Source: Lachnospiraceae bacterium (GTDB taxonomy: Bacteria > Bacillota > Clostridia > Lachnospirales > Lachnospiraceae). From it: DNA of 64,000 bases. The DNA is taken from contig JAAUZL010000023.1 in assembly GCA_014804615.1 (NCBI GenBank), forward strand, positions 4,859 to 68,858. Reading direction: 5' to 3'. The notes beneath the pieces were generated by a model. The model searched no databases. It was not told the DNA's origin and saw nothing but the letters and a program-made list of their open reading frames with translations. This document shows, piece by piece, positions 60,280-64,000 of the stretch (position 1 is the stretch's first letter; each line of letters opens with the position of its first letter). A program made the position numbers and the translations under genes.

Positions 60280-61989
60280 TTATGCCTGTTGTTCAAATAC
60301 CGGATTGTCTGAATACATCATTTCAACCATTTCATTCTCTGATAATACTAATCTTTTTCTTAGTTGTTTTACTCTTTCCTTGTGTTCATCCTTAATTACT
60401 AAATGTCCACTATTATTCACATGTAATAAACAATCCTTATCATTCACATGTTTTCTTTGTGCTTTGCTCCAATCAATCTTTATATTGTTGTCAAAGTAAT
60501 TTATTATGTGCTGTCTATATGGCTGTCTGTCATTCAAATAATCTTTATCTGTTGTAGTATTCATAGCATCTGGAACTGTATGTCCCATGTTAAAACTTCT
60601 CTCCCATGATGGCACTTCTATCCTTAACAGGTTGGAATGTGTATGTCTTAAGTCATGGAATCTTATTATTGGTATTGGCTTTAAACCAGCTTTTTCCATT
60701 CTCTTATTTCTACGCTCCTGGTACTCACTCCATTTTCTTCCTAACTTTGCACTGTTCAACTCCCTCTGTTTTATTATATTGATAAGAGGTAAATATAATT
60801 GTTCACTACTGGATATCTCTCTATTGACTAAGTTCAATATTTCTTCCCTTTGCTCCATGGCATAGTCTATTATGTTATGTAAACTATTTGGAATGGCTGC
60901 TATTCTAATCCTTTCACATTTCGGAAGTTTCAGCACATTCTTTCCTTGTATTCTCATTACCGCTTCATCAATAAGCATTAATTCCTCATGTTCTTCATAA
61001 TATTGCCTGTCATATCCACTGTAATCAAATGATCCGTCACTTATTTCCATAAGTTCATTATGTTTAAACTTCCCGATCTTAAGTCCTACTACCTCACTAC
61101 ACCTTAAGCCTCCTATACTTCCTAAAGCTATCATTGCTGCTATACTTCTGTCATACTCATTTTGAATTGCATCATTCAATGTATAATTCAATTCTTCTAA
61201 TGTTAATGACCTTGGCTTGTATTTCACAACTGCTACTTTGACTTCTTTACCATCTATAAGCACTGTCTCTCTTGGCATCCTTGCTGTATTAACAACATTT
61301 ATTGTTACTCCATAACACTTACTGTCTATCATATACTCCCAGAGTGTCTTTAATGCTGTTTTATGTTTTCTAAGTGTATTCACACTTATACCTTTCTCAT
61401 TATACTTGCTTACCATCTTTTTATTGACTGTTCCGTCTTTTTTCTTAGCAGTTGATAAATTACCCCTTGTTCTTTGATAATTAAAATAGTTTTCAATATC
61501 TATTGTTGTAACCTTAGATGGTTCAAAGTCCTTAAAATAACTCAATATATGTCTTAGGTAATTATCATAATGGTCTTTGTAACTATCTCCAAGTTCGTTG
61601 TATCTGGTGCTTTTCTTAAAGTCACTAATAACTTTCTCCATTGTTATTTTTATAATCTTACTGTTACTGCTATCTAATAACTCTCCTTTTTTACGTTTAA
61701 TTCTTATTTCCTCTGCTTCTCTTCTTAATTGTTTTGCTTCACGCTCTGTATCTACATGTCTAATTGTCTTGTCCTGCTTCAACTTAAACGTATTTGTTCC
61801 TTTATCTAGTTTTAATATCCTGCCATAATCAAGCCTTACTATATATCCTCCCCTGTTATCAACTACTTTAAATATGCCTTGATTACCTGTTTCTACACAC
61901 TGATATGTATTAATAATCTTTATGCTTGCATTTTCTAATACTATAGATGTATCTCTTTTCCCAGATACTCCTATCTCTTTAATTGCCAT
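60280..61989 (-). CDS. int: Tyrosine recombinase/integrase
   Basis: GGLRCSEVVGLKIGKF (Arg I), FHDLRHTHSNLL (HxxR), MGHTVPDAMNTTTDKDYL; N-terminal arm-binding and SAM-like regions; start MAIKEIG with AGGAGG RBS. Confidence 0.92.
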   Translation of the reverse strand: MAIKEIGVSGKRDTSIVLENASIKIINTYQCVETGNQGIFKVVDNRGGYIVRLDYGRILKLDKGTNTFKLKQDKTIRHVDTEREAKQLRREAEEIRIKRKKGELLDSSNSKIIKITMEKVISDFKKSTRYNELGDSYKDHYDNYLRHILSYFKDFEPSKVTTIDIENYFNYQRTRGNLSTAKKKDGTVNKKMVSKYNEKGISVNTLRKHKTALKTLWEYMIDSKCYGVTINVVNTARMPRETVLIDGKEVKVAVVKYKPRSLTLEELNYTLNDAIQNEYDRSIAAMIALGSIGGLRCSEVVGLKIGKFKHNELMEISDGSFDYSGYDRQYYEEHEELMLIDEAVMRIQGKNVLKLPKCERIRIAAIPNSLHNIIDYAMEQREEILNLVNREISSSEQLYLPLINIIKQRELNSAKLGRKWSEYQERRNKRMEKAGLKPIPIIRFHDLRHTHSNLLRIEVPSWERSFNMGHTVPDAMNTTTDKDYLNDRQPYRQHIINYFDNNIKIDWSKAQRKHVNDKDCLLHVNNSGHLVIKDEHKERVKQLRKRLVLSENEMVEMMYSDNPVFEQQA

Positions 61990-62001
61990 ATTCATATCCT
62001 C

Positions 62002-62208
62002 CTATTGTTCATTCGCATTTGCTAAGCTATCGTACCACCTATAAAAGCTGTTTGTCGGAATTACAATACGCTTCTTTCCTATCTTTACTGCATTAAATGG
62101 ACAATCATCACTGTTTAAGAGTTCATATGCATGAGACCTACTTACACCAAGTATGTCTGCTAACTCTTTCACATTAATAAACTCTTTTTCTCTAAGGCTT
62201 ACATTCAT
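62002..62208 (-). CDS. xis: Excisionase-like small HTH protein
   Basis: FINVKELADILGVSRSHAYELLNSDDCPFNAVKIGKKRIVIPTNSFYRWYDSL; start at MNVSLREK behind GGGAGG; adjacent to int. Confidence 0.85.
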   Translation of the reverse strand: MNVSLREKEFINVKELADILGVSRSHAYELLNSDDCPFNAVKIGKKRIVIPTNSFYRWYDSLANANEQ

Positions 62209-62411
62209 TTTCCATACCTCCCATAAATTATTAAAATTTATTGGAAATATCAAAATGTAGTTTTTATAGCCTATCTCCCTTATCACGCCCCCTTCTTCCT
62301 CAAAAATTTTTTAAATCCTTACCTAGTGTTTAAATTTGAAAAATTGTGTTGAGATTTTTAAAATTTTCTGCAAACCCAGTATTTATGCGGCTTTCCGCAT
62401 TTTTAGTCTTA

Positions 62412-62462
62412 TGTTGAAACCGTGTTAAACATGTGTTGAAGTAGTGTTGAAAGAATGTTGAA
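62412..62462 (+). promoter_or_regulatory. Five TGTT(G/A)AA iterons with exact 11-bp spacing
   Basis: T of each motif at 62412, 62423, 62434, 62445 and 62456: TGTTGAAACCG TGTTAAACATG TGTTGAAGTAG TGTTGAAAGAA TGTTGAA. Confidence 0.85.
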
Positions 62463-62489
62463 TTTTTTTAAATAAAAAAAGACCACCTT

Positions 62490-62613
62490 TGGTAACAATC
62501 GCTCCAAAAGCAGTCTCTCTTAATTTAAACTGGTAACAATTTTTAATTTAAAGCGTCCATTTAGTCCATTTAGACCAATAAATCCTTTAAATCTGGTAAC
62601 AATTTGGTAACAA
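62490..62613 (+). repeat. Right-end putative integrase arm sites: 4 x TGGTAACAA
   Basis: Copies at 62490, 62531, 62594 and 62605, same orientation as left-end copies. Confidence 0.7.
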
Positions 62614-62681
62614 CCAACTTCTCAATGCTATACTTTAAACTCTGAAATGCCCATAAATACTAGGTTTTAAGCTAATTCCCT

Positions 62682-63362
62682 TTAACTATCTTCTTCAAAT
62701 TTATAACCCATTCCCCATATCGTTTTTATCAATTCACCCTTCTCTCCCATCTTGCTGCGCAGCTTCTTCACATGCGTATCGATGGTTCGGGCATCTCCGA
62801 AATAATCATAGTTCCAGACACTGTTCAGAATTTTTTCCCGTGACAGTGCAATTCCCTTATTTTCCATAAAATACGCAAGCAGCTCAAATTCCTTATAGCT
62901 CAGATCTATCGGTTCTCCTGCCACAGTTACACTGTGTGCCTGCTTGTCAAGCCGGATCCCGCCGGCTTCCACCACCGTCTCTGCCGCTGTCTGTCCAGTT
63001 CTGCGAAAGATAGCTTCCACCCTTGCCACCAGAATCTTCGGACTAAAGGGCTTGGAAATATATTCATCTACACCCAGCTCGAATCCCAAAAGCTCGTCCC
63101 GCTCGTCGGCCTTGGCAGTCAGCATGATGATAGGAGTCTTGGAGTAAGCACGAATCTCCCTGCACACCTGCCAGCCATCCATTTTGGGCATCATCACATC
63201 CAGGATAACCAAGTCGATATCATTCTGCTCAAAAAAAAGGTCCAGTGCCTCTGCCCCATCTGCCGCCTCCAGGACCTCATAGTGGTTCTTTACTAAAAAA
63301 TCCCTGACAAGCTTACGCATACGGGCCTCGTCGTCCACTACCAGGATTTTAGATCTCTCCAT
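62682..63362 (-). CDS. OmpR/PhoB-family response regulator, 3' end replaced by element attachment sequence
   Basis: ILVVDDEARMRKLVRDFL...VILDVMMPKMDGWQV...PIIMLTAKADERDELLGFELGVDEYISKPFSPKILVARV plus winged-helix ELLAYFMENKGIALSREKILNSVWNYDYFGDARTIDTHVKKLRSKMG. Confidence 0.95.
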   Translation of the reverse strand: MERSKILVVDDEARMRKLVRDFLVKNHYEVLEAADGAEALDLFFEQNDIDLVILDVMMPKMDGWQVCREIRAYSKTPIIMLTAKADERDELLGFELGVDEYISKPFSPKILVARVEAIFRRTGQTAAETVVEAGGIRLDKQAHSVTVAGEPIDLSYKEFELLAYFMENKGIALSREKILNSVWNYDYFGDARTIDTHVKKLRSKMGEKGELIKTIWGMGYKFEEDS

Positions 63363-63387
63363 ACGCTCCCACGCCTTTCTTTACATT

Positions 63388-63948
63388 TCACTGAAATTTC
63401 TCGGATTCCAGCTGCCTTTTGGCATCCCGCAATTCCTGCTCTCTCTGCGTAAGCTCCTGCTCCCACTCCGAATACTCGTTTATCACAGCCTGTCTGTAAT
63501 TAATGATATTCGGCACGTCACTATTCCAGGCGATCGCAACCATCCCCGCCACAAGAAGAACCAACACTATATTGATCAACACCGAAGCAACAAATCTGCC
63601 CTGATATTCCGGATGCCTCTGTGCCACACTCTGCCGGATAGATCTGCTGTTTTCCGTCTTATTGCTGAATGTTGCATAGAGCGGTACAGGCCGTATCTTA
63701 TCCGCCGGCACGCCCCACTTGAGCATATCCTTCTGCATCTTCTGCAGGCAGCTTAATCCGATCGGGGTCAGAAACACCCGATTATCCAACGCCCGGTTAT
63801 AGACCAGAAGCATATTCTGCGGTTTGCGCGGATCGAGTCCCCGCTCCAGATTTTCTACCTTCTTCAGTTCCATTCTGGCTGTCTCTGCATCGGCTATGGT
63901 TGCGAACCGATAGCCGCCTACCACCAGATCATCCTCTCGCTTTTCCAT
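63388..63948 (-). CDS. Single-TM protein with C-terminal coiled coil
   Basis: TM FVASVLINIVLVLLVAGMVAIAW; C-terminal EWEQELTQREQELRDAKRQLESEK. Confidence 0.75.
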   Translation of the reverse strand: MEKREDDLVVGGYRFATIADAETARMELKKVENLERGLDPRKPQNMLLVYNRALDNRVFLTPIGLSCLQKMQKDMLKWGVPADKIRPVPLYATFSNKTENSRSIRQSVAQRHPEYQGRFVASVLINIVLVLLVAGMVAIAWNSDVPNIINYRQAVINEYSEWEQELTQREQELRDAKRQLESEKFQ

Positions 63949-64000
63949 ACTCTCTCCCCAAAAGCGTATCCGTTAAATCTTAAAGATGCTCATGTTCTTC

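Larger units (their letters stand above)
7019..62703. mobile_element. Integrative element (~55.7 kb) integrated by tyrosine recombinase at the 3' end of a response-regulator gene
   Basis: Matching 3'-end sequences at both junctions, int/xis at the right end, TGGTAACAA repeats near both ends, sharp drop in GC between 7.0 and 62.7 kb, and interruption of an otherwise contiguous minus-strand cluster. Confidence 0.88.

Noticed and set aside
7019-62703. Insertion at a tRNA gene
   Set aside because: No cloverleaf-like sequence seen at either junction; junction sequences match a response-regulator 3' end instead.
7019-62703. Prophage interpretation
   Set aside because: No capsid, portal, terminase, tail, holin or lysin motifs recognised; cargo is dominated by surface, signalling and unknown proteins.

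Overview
The window is a low-GC integrative element of about 55.7 kb (roughly 7,019-62,703) inserted in a higher-GC Firmicutes chromosome, probably Lachnospiraceae or a close relative. The chromosomal flanks form one interrupted minus-strand cluster: a TM/coiled-coil protein (63388-63948), an OmpR-type response regulator (62682-63362), then after the element a hybrid histidine kinase (4317-6941), an RND membrane-fusion lipoprotein (2382-4142) and an RND permease (1-2372, truncated). The element sits at the 3' end of the response-regulator gene. It supplies a replacement C-terminus (GMGYKFEEDS*), and the displaced original end (GMGYKFEEE*) remains at the far junction. A tyrosine integrase and a small Xis-like protein lie at the right end. 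Seven same-orientation TGGTAACAA motifs flank the two ends (3 left, 4 right) and look like integrase arm sites. Five TGTTGAA iterons spaced exactly 11 bp lie upstream of xis. Nearly all element genes are on the minus strand; the one convincing plus-strand gene is an XRE regulator (36877-37173). I recognised no relaxase, VirB4/VirD4 or phage structural gene. Cargo includes a DNA adenine methylase coupled to a P-loop ATPase, an apparently catalytically dead IS607-type recombinase, a calcineurin-like phosphatase, a Panacea-domain protein, tandem minimal nucleotidyltransferases, an MCP, an HD-GYP protein, two transglutaminase-like proteins, a 2050-aa LRR/InlB-repeat surface protein and several paralogous families of unknown function. 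Several intergenic regions are AT-rich repeat arrays (about 109 bp x4, about 187 bp x3, and a roughly 230-bp dispersed family). Family names come from motif recognition by eye; no database search was run.
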